The position numbers and the translations under genes are program-made. From assembly GCA_016712035.1 (NCBI GenBank), contig JADJRT010000003.1, positions 149,001-213,000 on the forward strand: 64,000 bases of DNA, written 5' to 3'. This DNA is from Flammeovirgaceae bacterium (GTDB lineage Bacteria; Bacteroidota; Bacteroidia; Cytophagales; Cyclobacteriaceae). Positions within the stretch are counted from its first letter, which is position 1. Each line of letters begins with the position of its first letter. The notes under the pieces were generated by a model. The model did not search any database, was not told the DNA's origin, and saw only the letters and a program-made list of their open reading frames with translations. Shown one piece after another: positions 38,763 through 48,087 of this stretch.

Positions 38763-40091
38763 ATGAAGTATCTGTTTTCATTCTTTTTACTTTTCGTTTT
38801 TTCGGTTTCATTTAGCCAACCGCTTGTCCTAACGCAGCGCGATCAGGCGCGTGTTATTGACGAACTGTTGGATGATCGTCTTCGTACGGTATTACCCGGC
38901 CTCATGCGCAGAGAAGGTTTCGACATGTGGGTAATAATCTCCCGCGAGTACAATGAAGACCCAGTGATCAGAACATTTTTACCAGCTACCTGGCATGCTG
39001 CTCGCAGAACCACTATGCTCATTGCTTTCGATCGAGGTGCCGATAAAGAAATGGAATATTTAGCCGTAGCTCGCTATGATGTAGGCAAGATGTTCAAGCG
39101 TGCCTGGGATCCCGATGCCAACCCGGATCAATGGGCGCAACTGGGAAAAATTATTAGTGAACGCAATCCTAAAAAAATTGGCGTTAACAAAGCTCCTTCC
39201 TGGGGTCATGCGGATGGACTTACATCAAATGATTATGACAAGCTCATTAAAGTGTTACCCAAGAATCTACAACCCAAAGTAACCTCTGCAGAAAAACTTG
39301 CCGTTAGTTGGTTGGAGACACGTACTGAAAAAGAAATGGCGATCTATCAGCACATATGTCGTATCGCGCACGACATTATTCAAGAAGGCTTCTCCGATAA
39401 AGTGATTCAGCCAGGCGTAACTACAACAGAAGATGTAGTGTGGTGGTATCGCGAAAGAATTAAGGAATTGAAGTTAGATACATGGTTTCATCCATCCGTT
39501 TCTATTCAGAGAAACGAAGCCGATGCCCTTATGGCCAAAAGACCGCAACCGCTGGTAATTCAACCAGGCGATTTTATACATGTAGACTTTGGAATTACCT
39601 ATCTAAGACTTAATACGGACACGCAACAACACGCCTATCTTCTTAAAGCAGGCGAAACGGAAGTGCCCGCTTATCTAAAAAATGCTTTTACCAAAGGAAA
39701 TCGTTTACAAGATTTGCTAACGAATAATTATAAGCTAGGCCGAACAGGCAACGAAATTCTAAAAGCCACCCGCGAACAAGCTATTGCCGAAGGAATTACT
39801 CCTTCGATTTATACACACCCAATTGGCTTTCACGGACATGCAGCCGGAACTACCGTAGGCATGTGGGATATGCAAGGCGGTGTGCCTTTTACAGGTGATT
39901 ATCCGTTGCATTATAACACAGCTTATTCTATCGAATTGAATTGTACGGTCAATATTCCTGAGTGGAAAAAAGATATTCGCATTCAGTTGGAAGAAGACGG
40001 TTTTTTTGATGAAACCGGTTTCCGATACATCGATGGGCGGCAAAAAGAAATTATTACCATTCCAAAAATGAGCGGCATTAACAGGCAGTAG
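38763..40091 (+). CDS. Secreted M24-family metallopeptidase (Xaa-Pro aminopeptidase-like)
   Basis: A 442-residue protein from ATG 38763 with a signal peptide (KYLFSFFLLFVFSVSFSQ). An N-terminal creatinase-like domain (MRREGFDMWVIISREYNEDP) precedes the pita-bread domain. Metal ligands can be traced in FIHVDFGITYLRLNTDTQQH (two Asp), FHGHAAGT (His) and YSIELNCTV (Glu), with a last Glu near LEEDGFF. M24B enzymes release an N-terminal residue next to proline; export to the periplasm or outside suggests peptide scavenging. It ends with a strong terminator at 40111. Confidence 0.88.
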   Translation: MKYLFSFFLLFVFSVSFSQPLVLTQRDQARVIDELLDDRLRTVLPGLMRREGFDMWVIISREYNEDPVIRTFLPATWHAARRTTMLIAFDRGADKEMEYLAVARYDVGKMFKRAWDPDANPDQWAQLGKIISERNPKKIGVNKAPSWGHADGLTSNDYDKLIKVLPKNLQPKVTSAEKLAVSWLETRTEKEMAIYQHICRIAHDIIQEGFSDKVIQPGVTTTEDVVWWYRERIKELKLDTWFHPSVSIQRNEADALMAKRPQPLVIQPGDFIHVDFGITYLRLNTDTQQHAYLLKAGETEVPAYLKNAFTKGNRLQDLLTNNYKLGRTGNEILKATREQAIAEGITPSIYTHPIGFHGHAAGTTVGMWDMQGGVPFTGDYPLHYNTAYSIELNCTVNIPEWKKDIRIQLEEDGFFDETGFRYIDGRQKEIITIPKMSGINRQ

Positions 40092-40110
40092 TTAATTATT
40101 TCATAATATC

Positions 40111-40147
40111 AAGTCCTCTTTTGATCTCATCGAAAGAGGACTTTTTT
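40111..40147 (+). terminator. Rho-independent terminator after the M24 peptidase
   Basis: AAGTCCTCTTT (40111-40121) pairs perfectly with AAAGAGGACTT (40133-40143) over an 11-base loop, followed by a T tract to 40147. Confidence 0.9.
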
Positions 40148-40175
40148 ATATCTTGAAACAAATTAATTTCATTTA

Positions 40176-40903
40176 ATGAAACTGTTAAGAGCACTACATA
40201 CGTATTATGGCTTCGTTCTCTTCTCAATAGTTTTCATTCTGCTCTTCCCTTTCTTCCTCATCCCCATTCTTTTCCCAAGCCAATTTAAGTTGGTAGGCGT
40301 CATTAACCGATTGTGGGGTTATCTCCTATTCCCTATTCTATTTATCCCTTATAAAGTTGAGTGTCGCGTCAAACTCGATCCAAAACGTCAATATATTTTT
40401 TGTCCAAATCATTTTTCTTATCTCGATATTGCTGCCCTAGGCCTCAACCCAATCAATGCCATATTTGTTGGAAAAAATGATATGGAAAAATCCCGCTGTT
40501 TGGATTCATGTATAGCAAACTTCACATCACGGTCGATCGGTCGAAACTTAAAAGCCGGATGAATACAATTTTAAAATCACTTCAGGCAATAGACGATGGA
40601 AAAAGCCTGGTGATCTTTCCGGAAGGCGGAATAATTAGTAAAAACCCACCTCAGATGGCACCCTTTAAAGATGGTGCCTTTCGGGCAGCCATTCAAAAAC
40701 AAATTCCTGTGGTGCCTGTTACATTACCCAACAATTGGATAATTTTACCAGACCGAGAACCCATGCATTTACATCGGGGGCTTATCCATGTGATTTTCCA
40801 CGAACCCATTGAAACAACAGGCTACACATTAGATCACGTTGAACAATTAAAAAACAAAGTGTTTGAAATAATTGCAACCGAACTGAAGAACCGTGAAAAT
40901 TGA
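40176..40903 (+). CDS. 1-acyl-sn-glycerol-3-phosphate acyltransferase (PlsC-like), one-base frame lesion
   Basis: Adds the second acyl chain to lysophosphatidate in membrane lipid synthesis. The first part has a hydrophobic N-terminus and FCPNHFSYLDIAAL, the H-x4-D catalytic motif. The frame shifts in the A run 40486-40490. Adding one A gives DMEKIPLFGFMYSKLHITVD, and the second part continues with SLVIFPEGGIISKNPPQMAP (the acceptor-binding FPEG motif) and GAFRAAIQKQIPVVPV. The total is about 242 residues. It overlaps gatC by 11 bases. The lesion is a typical homopolymer miscount in a well-conserved gene. Confidence 0.88.
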
Positions 40904-41180
40904 TAAAGACACGTTGAATAAAATTTCACACCTCGCCCGGCTTGAGTTTAATGAACAGGATTCAGAAAAAATGATGCAGGACATGACCAACATCCTTTCT
41001 TTTGTTGAAAAATTAAATGAAGTGGATACGCAGGGGATTGAGCCACTTACCACCATGAGCCATGAAATCAATGCTCTGCGTGAAGATATTGTTCAGCCTC
41101 ATCTTGATCACGAACTGGCATTAAAAAGCGCCCCGAAAAAAGACTCCGACTACTTTCGGGTTCCGAAGGTGTTAGAGTAA
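40893..41180 (+). CDS. gatC: Aspartyl/glutamyl-tRNA amidotransferase subunit C
   Basis: A 95-residue protein starting at GTG 40893 (KIDKDTLNKISHLARLEFNE). The ISHLARLE motif, the middle MTNILSFVEKLNEVDTQGIEP and the C-terminal DSDYFRVPKVLE are the standard GatC landmarks. The GatCAB complex converts misacylated Glu-tRNA(Gln) or Asp-tRNA(Asn) to the amidated form. Subunits A and B are not in the window, as is usual in Bacteroidota where gat genes are dispersed. The GTG start overlaps the acyltransferase end, implying coupling. Confidence 0.94.
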   Translation: MKIDKDTLNKISHLARLEFNEQDSEKMMQDMTNILSFVEKLNEVDTQGIEPLTTMSHEINALREDIVQPHLDHELALKSAPKKDSDYFRVPKVLE

Positions 41181-41197
41181 TTACCACATCGTCATTC

Positions 41198-41228
41198 TTT
41201 GCTAATCGTATTTTTAAGGGTAAACTTG
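41198..41228 (+). promoter_or_regulatory. Bacteroidota sigma-A type promoter of the TPR membrane protein
   Basis: TTTG (41198-41201), 19 bases, then TAAACTTG (41221-41228), one mismatch to TAnnTTTG, 22 bases before ATG 41251. Confidence 0.55.
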
Positions 41229-41250
41229 CGTTGCTCAAATTGGGAGACGT

Positions 41251-44247
41251 ATGCATACCATTCAGTTTTGGAAATCATGGAATAAGCCTTATCAATATTT
41301 CTTCTGGTTTTTGAGCGTGTTACTCATTGTTGCCATTGGATTTTTTTGGTACTCCTACATCCTTACACCGGCTCCGGTTATTACCTGGCAGTATTATCAA
41401 GAACTCCAGCAAGAAGAAATCCCAATTCGATTTGTTCAAATTGGTTTGCACAGTCTTCCCGTTCAAGCCGATATTTTTATGATTTCTGAGGCTCAACTGG
41501 GCAGTCAGCTTACTCCTAATCTTACAGCCTCCTACATTTTTCTTTTCTCCATACTTATTTTCATCTTAGTATCCCTCACCCTTATTACCACACTTAATCG
41601 TTTTTGGTTTCTGATCGGGGTTGGTACCTTTTCTTTAGTCCTTATCAGTTTACAGATTGAAGTACTCGAAGTATTTGGGCTGACTAACAAGATTCCAACT
41701 GCCACGATATTAATCCTTATAATAGCACTCGCTTATTATTTTCAAGCTTTTCGCAGCCAGACTTCATTCGTTATCCGACTGCTTTCATTAACGCTTCTCT
41801 TTTTGATTTTAGGAGCAGTCTTAGTTCAATTTAGTCAGGTGCAAAATCCACTCTTGCATATTTCCGTAAATGGATATACGGCCGGATTTATTCTCTCGCT
41901 TGTTTTTGTTTTAATGATTGGCCCCGAAATCCCTGCTGCGTTCGTTAGCATCCTCACACAAAGCACCCGTCAAACAAAGAGCCTCAGACATTTTTTAATA
42001 TTAACCGGATTCTATTTACTCAATCTTTTGCTCGCTTACGGAATCAATACCGGTTACCTGGAAAGTAACATCTGGGTTATCGATTTCTTTTTTCTTTTTA
42101 CCATTTCTTCTGTGCTGGGCATCTGGGGCTTTCGCCAACGCGAAGCACAATATGCGTCTATCCTTCCAGCCGATCCATACGGGATTTATCTAATTTTATC
42201 ATTAGCACTCCTTTCCTTCAGTACGATGGGCTACTTGTTGGCAACCGCCAATGATGTAGTCATTAACCTTTTAAAAGACATGGTTATGTACAGCCATTTA
42301 GGGTATGGAATCATATTCCTTCTGTACATCATCTCAAATTTTGGATCGATGCTTTCAAAAAATCTGCAGGTATATAAGGTGCTTTACAAACCCACTACTA
42401 TGCCGTATTTCACTTTCCGCATGATGGGCCTTATCACATGCCTTGCCTTTTTGGTTCTTGACACAAGTTGGCGAACACCTATCAATCAAATTTATGCAGC
42501 CTACTACAATGGCTATGGCGATCTATATTACACACAGGGTGATAGCGAGCTTGCGGAAGGTTTTTATAACAAGTCTGTTTTTTATCGAAACCAAAATCAT
42601 CACGCACATTACGCACTTGCTTCTATACAGAGCGCTCGCCTGGAACTGCAGAAAGAAAGACTTGAACTCGCAGAAGCAACCGGAAATCCGACAGAGTTTG
42701 CGTTTCTGAATTTAAGTGAATCCTATTTGCGCACAGGCAATCCGCTTCAATCGTTAATGATACTGAAACAGGCGAAAGAAGAATTTCCAACTAGCGGTAT
42801 TGTTCACAATGCATTGGGTCTCGTGTTTTCTAAATTAAAAATATCAGACTCAGCCCTCCTATCATTTCAAGAAGCCCGTAAGTCGCGGGCAACTAAAGAA
42901 ATGGCAGAAACAAATCTGCTTGCAACAAGTGCTAAATTTAAACTTGCTTATCCTGCCGATTCGTTGCTTCAACTTATCGGATCTCAAAAACTTGGTCCAA
43001 GAGCCAATACGCTTGCGCTCGCCAATCTTCAAAATCTACCCATTGAAGTAGAATATATTTCTCCGGCCGATAGCGTGATTTCTGTTACAGAGGCCACTTT
43101 TATTTGTAACTATTTCATTAATCAATTATATACTGTAGATACGGTTCATCTTGCCCATGCTATATCACTGGCACGAAAACCGGTTAACGAATATTTTAAA
43201 GAAGCTATTTTGGTAGCAGCCTCCCAAGCGTATTACGCGCAAGGCGAAGTAAAGCGTGCCTTCGATCTTACTCGTGAAGTTGCCTATAGTTCGGGGCGCG
43301 GCAAATACTTCAGCCTGCTGGGCATGTGGGCCCTTGACCAAAATAATCCTCAGATTGCAGCGAACTACTTTGAAATAGCAAAAGATAAAAATCAGCCAAG
43401 GGCTTTGCTCTATGCAGCCATCGCGCAAACTGAATCTGATAGTTTGATGCTAGCGTTACCGTTGTGGGATAGTTTAGCAAGGGCTGGCGATAAAGGGAAT
43501 GCTGAAATCTCAAAGCATAGCCTCGCGGTTCTATCTGCATCTCCCACTCAAATATTTAGCATGCCTGATGAAGATAAGTATTGGTACGTGCGCTATAAAA
43601 TAAATTGGCTCGATACACTCACATTCTGGAAAATGACCAAGTCGATCCAGCAGGAAGAATTAAAAGCGCGCGCTATTCTTAATTTCAGTAAGAAATGGTA
43701 TGCCCAGGATGATCTAATGACAGCTTCTAAAATTCTTGAGAAGGCAAAAGGTCTTAAGCTAGCGGATAAGCACGTATATGATCAAATTCTTATGCTCAAC
43801 CTGATGCTTCTCGCAGAAACGAATACAGATTTATTTTTACAGCAAGATCTTAAAAAGATTCAATCCCTAAAGCCTTCTTTCCCAAACGAATTAGTCTATC
43901 TACAATCTTTGCAGCATGAATATGCTGGCCGTTCAGAAGAAGCCCGTGTTGGTTTCGAATATTTGAGCACGGTTAACATTCACTTTACAGAAGGTCTTAT
44001 TTCCTCGGCTCAGTATTTTTCATTAGATACTACCGATCGGATAAAGTCCTATTCTATTTTAGTATCTGGTTTGCTTGCCCGGCCCAACTCGATCAAGCTT
44101 TTGAAAGCATATATAAAGGAAGCTGCCTTGATTGGCTTTGATGAGGAGGCCAATGAAAGCCTGAACAAATTGAAAGCACTCCTGCCAGCCCGATATTTCA
44201 ATCAATACATAAAAGAGAACCCAAATTTCTTCGACATTGATGGATAG
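41251..44247 (+). CDS. Large polytopic membrane protein with C-terminal TPR-like repeats, uncharacterised
   Basis: A 998-residue protein I do not recognise. Residues 1-410 contain about ten to eleven hydrophobic segments (for example YFFWFLSVLLIVAIGFFWY, ILIFILVSLTLITTL, LLSLTLLFLILGAVLV), with an early loop of about 70 residues probably outside. From about residue 415 the chain is soluble and helical, with TPR-like units such as AAYYNGYGDLYYTQGDSELA, then LNLSESYLRTGNPLQSLMIL and HNALGLVFSKLKISDSALLS. Degenerate units continue to the end, including KYFSLLGMWALDQNNPQIAA. The topology recalls O-antigen ligase-like or PMT-like TPR membrane proteins, but no catalytic motif is visible. It has its own promoter. 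Confidence 0.75.
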   Translation: MHTIQFWKSWNKPYQYFFWFLSVLLIVAIGFFWYSYILTPAPVITWQYYQELQQEEIPIRFVQIGLHSLPVQADIFMISEAQLGSQLTPNLTASYIFLFSILIFILVSLTLITTLNRFWFLIGVGTFSLVLISLQIEVLEVFGLTNKIPTATILILIIALAYYFQAFRSQTSFVIRLLSLTLLFLILGAVLVQFSQVQNPLLHISVNGYTAGFILSLVFVLMIGPEIPAAFVSILTQSTRQTKSLRHFLILTGFYLLNLLLAYGINTGYLESNIWVIDFFFLFTISSVLGIWGFRQREAQYASILPADPYGIYLILSLALLSFSTMGYLLATANDVVINLLKDMVMYSHLGYGIIFLLYIISNFGSMLSKNLQVYKVLYKPTTMPYFTFRMMGLITCLAFLVLDTSWRTPINQIYAAYYNGYGDLYYTQGDSELAEGFYNKSVFYRNQNHHAHYALASIQSARLELQKERLELAEATGNPTEFAFLNLSESYLRTGNPLQSLMILKQAKEEFPTSGIVHNALGLVFSKLKISDSALLSFQEARKSRATKEMAETNLLATSAKFKLAYPADSLLQLIGSQKLGPRANTLALANLQNLPIEVEYISPADSVISVTEATFICNYFINQLYTVDTVHLAHAISLARKPVNEYFKEAILVAASQAYYAQGEVKRAFDLTREVAYSSGRGKYFSLLGMWALDQNNPQIAANYFEIAKDKNQPRALLYAAIAQTESDSLMLALPLWDSLARAGDKGNAEISKHSLAVLSASPTQIFSMPDEDKYWYVRYKINWLDTLTFWKMTKSIQQEELKARAILNFSKKWYAQDDLMTASKILEKAKGLKLADKHVYDQILMLNLMLLAETNTDLFLQQDLKKIQSLKPSFPNELVYLQSLQHEYAGRSEEARVGFEYLSTVNIHFTEGLISSAQYFSLDTTDRIKSYSILVSGLLARPNSIKLLKAYIKEAALIGFDEEANESLNKLKALLPARYFNQYIKENPNFFDIDG

Positions 44248-44314
44248 TTATCAAAGTTGATGGAATGAAATTATCCAATTCAATGCTTACTTTTACTCAC
44301 GAAAATTGAGATTC

Positions 44315-45394
44315 ATGGACAAGAAAATTCCTTTACACGAACTGCATGTTAAATTGGGTGGAAAGATTGTGCCTTTTGGCGGATTCTTAATGCCAGTCCG
44401 GTATTCATCCGACATTGAAGAACACATGGCGGTTCGCAAAGGCGTGGGTGTTTTTGATGTCTCGCACATGGGCGAATTTAAAGTGGAAGGCCCCCATGCA
44501 CTGGACCTCATCCAACGCATTACCAGCAATGATGCTTCGAAGTTGGTGGATGGTCAAGCCCAATATACCTGCCTGCCCAACGAAACCGGAGGAATTGTTG
44601 ATGACCTGATCGTATACAAGATCAAAGACAACGACTATTTTATCGTGGTTAATGCTTCCAACATCGAAAAGGATTTTAACTGGTTTACAAAATACAATAC
44701 GAAAGCAGCCACCCTTAAAAATATTTCCGACAGTAAGTGTTTGTTTGCCGTGCAAGGACCAAAAGCCATGGAGGTTTTACAGCGACTTACAAAAATCGAC
44801 TTAAGTACTATTAAATATTATCACTTCGCGATAGGTGAATTTGCAGGAACGAAAGATGTAATCATTAGCAACACGGGCTACACGGGTGCCGGTGGTTTCG
44901 AAATCTATGTTGACAACGAACACGCTGAAAAAATCTGGAATGAGATTTTTGAAGCTGGTAAAAATGAAAACATAAAACCGATTGGGTTAGGCGCACGCGA
45001 TACCTTACGATTGGAGATGGGCTTTTGCTTATACGGCAACGATATTGATGATACTACCTCTCCACTGGAAGCAGGGTTAGGTTGGATCACAAAATTTACA
45101 AAAGACTTTACCAACTCAGCAAATCTAATAAAGCAGAAAGAAGAAGGAGTAACCAAAAAACTGGTTGGCTTTAAAATGATAGATAAAGGTATTCCCCGCC
45201 ACGATTATCTTTTGAAAGATGAAGCTGGTAATGTAATTGGCAAAGTTACTTCTGGCACCCAATCACCTATGTTGAGCATAGGTATTGGGTTAGGTTACGT
45301 AACAAAAGATTTTTCATCTCCCGGGTCTGAAATTTTTGTAGATGTACGCGGACGGTCGCTCAAAGCGATGGTAAGTAAGTTGCCTTTAATTTAA
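44315..45394 (+). CDS. gcvT: Glycine cleavage system aminomethyltransferase (T protein)
   Basis: Transfers the methylene group from the lipoyl H protein to tetrahydrofolate and releases ammonia. From ATG 44315 (DKKIPLHELHVKLGGKIVPF) it has 359 residues, the normal length. GVFDVSHMGEFKVEG is the N-terminal folate-domain motif with the catalytic Asp equivalent nearby, NTGYTGAGGFEIY and LGARDTLRLEMGFCLYGND are the other GcvT signatures, and the C-terminal beta-barrel ends at KLPLI. GcvH and GcvP are not adjacent. It is followed 22 bases on by comB in the same direction. Confidence 0.95.
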   Translation: MDKKIPLHELHVKLGGKIVPFGGFLMPVRYSSDIEEHMAVRKGVGVFDVSHMGEFKVEGPHALDLIQRITSNDASKLVDGQAQYTCLPNETGGIVDDLIVYKIKDNDYFIVVNASNIEKDFNWFTKYNTKAATLKNISDSKCLFAVQGPKAMEVLQRLTKIDLSTIKYYHFAIGEFAGTKDVIISNTGYTGAGGFEIYVDNEHAEKIWNEIFEAGKNENIKPIGLGARDTLRLEMGFCLYGNDIDDTTSPLEAGLGWITKFTKDFTNSANLIKQKEEGVTKKLVGFKMIDKGIPRHDYLLKDEAGNVIGKVTSGTQSPMLSIGIGLGYVTKDFSSPGSEIFVDVRGRSLKAMVSKLPLI

Positions 45395-45416
45395 ACCTAA
45401 CCGCAAAGGTTATCCA

Positions 45417-46116
45417 ATGAAAACTATTGACGTTTGCTTAACTCCGGAACTGCTTCATTTGTATTCGTTAAATGACAAAACAGTTGTAGTCGTAGATATT
45501 CTTCGCGCCACTTCTTGTATGGTAACTGCCTTTGCTCATGGAGCCGAGCGAATAGTCCCATTCGCCAATCAGGAAGAATGCAGTCAAATGCGCTTACGCG
45601 GATACATTACTTCAGGCGAACGCGATGGTAAAAAAGTTGCTGGGTTCGATATGCAATTCTCCATTTGAATATATGGGCTCAGAAGTAAAGGGGAAAAAAA
45701 TTGCGTTCACCACCACGAATGGAACTCAGGCAATTGAGAAATCCAAACAAGCGCGAGAAATCATTATCGGCAGTTTTCTAAACTTAAGCTCTGTTACCAA
45801 GCACTTGCTCTTTAGTCATAATAACATTCTGGTTGTATGTGCCGGGTGGAAAGGGAAAATCAATTTGGAGGATTCGCTCTTTGCAGGAGCTTTAGTAGAA
45901 AAACTTAAAAATCATATTGAACAAGATTGCGATGCACCCTTGGTTGCTCAGCATCTTTACAATCTGGCGAAGGATAATATGGTTGACTTTTTGAAAGGTT
46001 CCAGTCACGTAAAAAGATTGAATCGACTAAACATCGAAAAGGATATTGAGTTTTGTCTTACTTCAGATCAATATACGGTTGTGCCACGCTTAGTTAACAA
46101 CGTATTGATTTGTTAG
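45417..46116 (+). CDS. comB: 2-phosphosulfolactate phosphatase (ComB family), frame lesion
   Basis: Members remove phosphate from 2-phosphosulfolactate, a step known from coenzyme M synthesis; in bacteria lacking that cofactor the role is unclear. The first part has VVVVDILRATSCMVTAFAHG (metal-binding Asp and Arg) and breaks after GFDM. The second part resumes as NSPFEYMGSEVKGKKIAFTT and TTNGTQAIEKS, all typical. Restoring two G bases at 45653 gives GFDMGNSPFEY, matching the family motif, and about 233 residues overall. The gene is convergent with the amidohydrolase, overlapping its end by four bases. Confidence 0.85.
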
Positions 46117-47755
46117 TTGTTTGAATAAACAAGATTGCCACCCACGGTAGTAGTAATCACCTTTACTTCCCGGATCTCAGAAGGGTCTATCTCAAACAGA
46201 TTCTTTTCAAGAATGACAAAGTCAGCCAACTTACCGGGCTCAATGCTACCTTTAATGTTTTCTTCAAAGGATGCGTAAGCAGCACGGATTGTATAGCACT
46301 TCAACGCATCCTCAACACTTATTTTTTGTTCCGGCACCCAGCCATTCGGATTTTTATCATCTAACGTTTGACGAGTAACAGCCGCGTAAATACCATACAA
46401 AGGAATTGGGGGCGCAACAAACCAATCACTACCAAATACCAAGCGGGCATGGGCGCTTAATAAAGACCCAAACGCATAGGTAGTTTTAATTCGCTCAGCA
46501 CCGATAAGTTTCTCAGCAAATCGACCATCATCAATCGCATGATAGGGCTGTACACTTGGTATTACATTCAATTCAGCAAAGCGACTAAAATCTTGCGGTG
46601 TTATGTGCTGTGCATGCTCAATTCTAAATCGTCTATCACGATTTCCGTTTTCATCTTCAACTCTTTTATAAATGTTCAGTAAGGTGCGAATGGCCTTGTC
46701 ACCAATAGCGTGCGTCATTACTTGTAATCCTGCACTATCGGCTGATTTAATTCGGATATATAAATCGCTCTCAGATGTAATGAAAAATCCTGAGTCATTT
46801 GGAGAATCCGTGAACGGTTTAAAAAAAGCCGCAGTATGAGAACCCAATGAACCATCTACAAATTCCTTCAATCCGCCAATACGAAGCCATTTATCTCCGC
46901 GTCCTTGGTCGGCTATTTTAGCATTAAGTACTTTCCAATCACTTAGCATCATCCCCGCATAAATCCGCGTAATCAGATTTTTTTGCTTATGCGCCCGTTC
47001 AAACACATCCATGTACCCGCTCATATTATGTATGGATGTTACTCCTGAGCGGCTACATAGTTCATGGCTGCTATTAATGCTTTGTCTTTTTGCTCATCAC
47101 TAAAATCAGGAACTACCTGATTGACCAAATTCATTGCATTGTCTTTCAATACGCCCGTTATACGTCCATTTTTATCTCGAACGATTGTCCCGCCCTCAAT
47201 ATTTTTTACCTGATCTGTAATACCTGCTAACTTTAAGGCAAGGGAATTGGCCAAAGACATGTGTCCATCCAGCCGATTTATCCAAATCGGATTGTCAGCA
47301 GTTACCGAGTCAATCCATTCTTTTGTTGGAAGTTCGCCACCCCAGTTCTCATGATCCCAATCGCCCGAAGTAATCCATTGTCGTTTGGGTTGTGTCAGCG
47401 CAAAGGCCTTGATCCTATTTATAAATTCTTGTGGGGTTCTCGCATCTCGCAATTGAACGGATGACAGCGCAAAACCACCTTCCATAAAATGAGTATGACA
47501 ATCGATAAAGCCTGGCACAATTAAATTGCTTTCCGCTGTTTCAATTTTCTTTGTATTCGGGCCCACCCATTTTTCAATCTCTTCTAATGAGCCGACTGCA
47601 ACAACCGAGTCGCCCACTATGGCAAATGCTTCAGCCCAAGGCTTGCTGTCATCACCCGTCCACGTTTTACCAAATACAACCTGATCCGCAACAGGGTACT
47701 TACTGCAAGAAATCAATACAGCAACCAGAATTAAAACAGGAATAAAATTTCTCAT
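46113..47755 (-). CDS. Amidohydrolase family 3 protein (YtcJ-like), lipoprotein, one-base frame lesion
   Basis: From ATG 47755 a signal peptide with lipobox (RNFIPVLILVAVLISCSK) is followed by a metal-dependent hydrolase domain. PGFIDCHTHFMEGG has the H-x-H metal site, and GSLGSHTAAFFKPF, MTHAIGDKAI and VFGSDWFVAPP have the remaining His and Asp ligands. The frame breaks at AAQE (TAA at 47041-47039); adding one base there gives VTSIHNMSGYMDVFE and continues to 46113, about 548 residues. Substrate is unknown; relatives hydrolyse formamides and cyclic amides. It overlaps the MazG-like gene by four bases. Confidence 0.85.
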
Positions 47756-48078
47756 TGAAGTTTAGGATTTTGATGATGACGATTTTTATCTCGCAAGGTT
47801 TTCTTTTCGAGATTTCTTTTAAAGGATTCGGTGAGATCGACTCCAGTTTGATTGGCAAGACAAATTAAAACCCAAAGTACATCGGCCATTTCATCGCCAA
47901 GGTCTTTGTCCTTATCTGAATCTTTCTCTGATTGCTCTCCGTATCGCCTCGCCATAATTCTCGCTACCTCCCCTACTTCTTCCATTAAAATGGCCATGTT
48001 AGTCATCTCATTGAAATAGCGAACCCCGTGTAATTTTATCCATTGATCAACTTGTAACTGGGCTTCTTCGATTGTCAT
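47752..48078 (-). CDS. MazG-like nucleotide pyrophosphohydrolase
   Basis: A 108-residue, all-alpha protein. ILMEEVGEVARIMARRYGE and LGDEMADVLWVLICLANQ hold the paired acidic motifs (E-E-x2-E and D-E-x2-D) that bind Mg2+ in the MazG/dCTPase superfamily. Such enzymes hydrolyse non-canonical or excess nucleoside triphosphates to monophosphates. The C-terminal tail LRDKNRHHQNPKLQ is basic. It sits between the carboxylase beta subunit (nine bases upstream) and the amidohydrolase (four-base overlap), in one minus-strand operon. Confidence 0.88.
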   Translation of the reverse strand: MTIEEAQLQVDQWIKLHGVRYFNEMTNMAILMEEVGEVARIMARRYGEQSEKDSDKDKDLGDEMADVLWVLICLANQTGVDLTESFKRNLEKKTLRDKNRHHQNPKLQ

Positions 48079-48087
48079 ACGTGTGTT

